In this document: piece after piece, positions 62,399-64,000 of the stretch
How positions within the stretch are numbered: position 1 is the first letter of the stretch
Layout of the letters: each line of letters starts with the position of its first letter
Origin: Capronia americana
Taxonomy: Eukaryota > Ascomycota > Eurotiomycetes > Chaetothyriales > Herpotrichiellaceae
NCBI GenBank assembly: GCA_016110215.1
Contig: JADWQD010000008.1
Location: 1,054,001-1,118,000, forward strand
DNA length: 64,000 bases
Direction of reading: 5' to 3'
Notes under the pieces: model-generated
What the model saw: the letters and a program-made list of their open reading frames with translations, nothing else
Database searches by the model: none
Told to the model about the DNA's origin: nothing
Translations under genes and position numbers: made by a program

Positions 62399-64000
62399 GA
62401 ATAGGGCAATCTCGACTTCACATCACCCGGGCGTTGCTTGTTACTGGTGCGAAATGGGGCTTTCAAGAAGATATCCTTCGAGAACATTGTGCCATGCGAG
62501 CCGACATCCGAGAGCTTGTGGACCCCAAGTGCTCCGCGCGGCGACCTACTTAAGGGATGAATTCCTTGGTGAGGTCTCAAAATGGAGACTCAAATGCAGG
62601 GTTAGTGCAACGCCGTACGCTGGGGAGGTACCTCGTACAGGAGTCCCAAAGCTGCCAGCCTGATGGTGCTGAAGCACAACATGACCAAGGAAGCGGATTC
62701 TCCACTTTAACATTTTGGTGTTAGTGAAAGTGAAATTTGACTGCTTACATCGAGGAGTCGGCACCTACGGAACGTGCGCGATTCACATGTGCGTTTTGCT
62801 CGCGCACGCTGGCACTTCCAGGAAAACGTCCGCATCGTATGTCCGTCGCCTACAATTTCCGCTGCGCAGAATATGGAAGGGCTAGTCAGTGTCGGAGGGT
62901 ACGGCTGGAAAGTCCAGCGTTAGGCTGGCCACTGAAAGACCACAAGTTGCGCCCCATGGCGTTTTCGACCCCTGCCACTTTCTCCAGGAGTCAACCCCCG
63001 CTCTTCCTCCAGCAGCTCACCAGAGAGCGCGAATCCGGCGGATGAACATAACCTCCACGACATCATCTCCCGGGCAGCATCTATCTGCGCAATAACTCTG
63101 GCATATGTTGCAGACAATGATGTTTCACTCTGACATCAAATATCGAAATGGGTGTCACCGGTCGTGGCGTGGATAGACCGCAGTGCTCATCCAGAGAGTA
63201 AAGGCTGGGGGGTGGCGCACACCGCTCGCGAATGTCCAACCATTCACAACCAGGAGTATAAGCCTCCTCGTTGGGGAGAGTTTGCTCCCTTCTTCAATGG
63301 GACTGCGCGGCCCACCAATTCCCTGGAATATGCAAGCCCTTTGGCAGGAGCTGAAACTTGCACCATAGCACCTGCCATAAACTGAAGTTCTTCGGCACAA
63401 CTTGAAGCAGATGTGACGCTATGCTTCCAGCTTTGTCTTCGTTGAAACTGGGTTTGGTTTTTGGTATAAAGTCCGCGACCCTCCAGCCTGAGGCCCTCGA
63501 ATGCGATCCGCTACCTCGATATCAAACCTGATTCTGCATCCCAGAAATTGAAAAATCGCCCCACGTGCTTATCCTAGCGGGGATGCGGTGATTGAAGGCA
63601 TATTTGGAGGAGCCCTAAGGCTCGCCAGAGATCCTAATTAATGTGGTTGGTTGAAGCGAAAGCTTCAAACAACCTCTGGAAGCAAGCTTGGTCTCAGTAC
63701 CGCTCAACACGGTAACGGCCATTATGGGATCGGGTGATTACGCTCACTGCTCACGATACAGCTGACCGTCAGACTTGATACATGTCCCAAGCTCGGCGTT
63801 CCACTTGCGCGCCCTGACCCGGTACAGAAACTCGGCCAGACCACCTTCGAGTTCGTTCCCGCAGGACACAAGTAGCGCCAGCCGGCATTCGCTCCACTCA
63901 TGCAATTACTTTACTCAACATGGTCTGGCTCAGGCAGGACACACTGTTGGATCATCCGTCATGGAGGAGGCACCCTGTCATTTGCAGCCATTCTGACACA
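62399..64000. other. Gene-poor right edge
   Basis: About 1.6 kb downstream of the HET gene to the window end. I see only short overlapping frames without recognisable domains or splice continuity, and no RNA gene or repeat. Confidence 0.4.

Overview
This is nuclear DNA of a filamentous ascomycete (Pezizomycotina). The genes carry short spliceosomal introns, mostly 47-63 nt with GTNNGT...AG borders, and the window holds lineage-typical families: two Zn2Cys6 transcription factors, a HET-domain protein, a Clr5-domain protein, a fungal lipoxygenase and a ferric-reductase-type flavocytochrome. Gene content would suit a metabolically versatile Eurotiomycete/Chaetothyriales-like fungus, but the class is a guess. 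No virus, transposon, CRISPR array, rRNA or convincing tRNA was seen. I built exon models by eye from splice consensus, reading-frame continuity and family motifs. Every multi-exon model except the edge-truncated one sums to a whole number of codons.

Layout. The left edge (1-5645) has a truncated aldehyde dehydrogenase, a Clr5-domain protein and an alpha/beta hydrolase. The core (6225-33765) is a dense metabolic island: Zn2Cys6 regulator 1, Baeyer-Villiger monooxygenase 1 (BVMO1), a small MJ1316-domain protein, a small secreted cysteine-rich protein, a single-chain aconitase/LeuCD-type hydro-lyase, an isocitrate-lyase/PEP-mutase-type C-C lyase, an aldehyde dehydrogenase, a cytochrome P450, an aldo-keto reductase, an MFS sugar-porter-type transporter, Zn2Cys6 regulator 2, a short-chain dehydrogenase and a second BVMO in the opposite orientation. 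A decayed D-2-hydroxyacid dehydrogenase lies beside it (about 34530-35160). The right part (35950-62398) looks like ordinary dispersed genome: Dus1-type tRNA dihydrouridine synthase, an acidic protein of unknown function, a trypsin-like protease with a coiled-coil insert, another alpha/beta hydrolase, a DUF2278 protein, a lipoxygenase, another SDR, a ferric-reductase-like protein and a HET protein, separated by gene-poor stretches of up to 3.7 kb.

How the core may work. There is no polyketide, peptide or terpene backbone synthase, so a peripheral catabolic pathway fits better than a classical secondary-metabolite cluster. The enzyme set suggests uptake (MFS), hydroxylation (P450), alcohol/ketone conversion (SDR, AKR), oxygen insertion next to a ketone (two BVMOs), oxidation of the released aldehyde (ALDH), then hydration/isomerisation of a substituted unsaturated di- or tricarboxylate (aconitase-like) and retro-aldol cleavage (ICL-like lyase with KRCGH). 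The last two steps parallel dimethylmaleate hydratase plus 2,3-dimethylmalate lyase of anaerobic nicotinate breakdown, or the methylcitrate cycle. The substrate cannot be read from sequence. Putative shared promoter motifs, several G-quadruplex-type tracts, a tandem duplication of the ALDH 3-prime end and two GC-AG introns are listed as findings.
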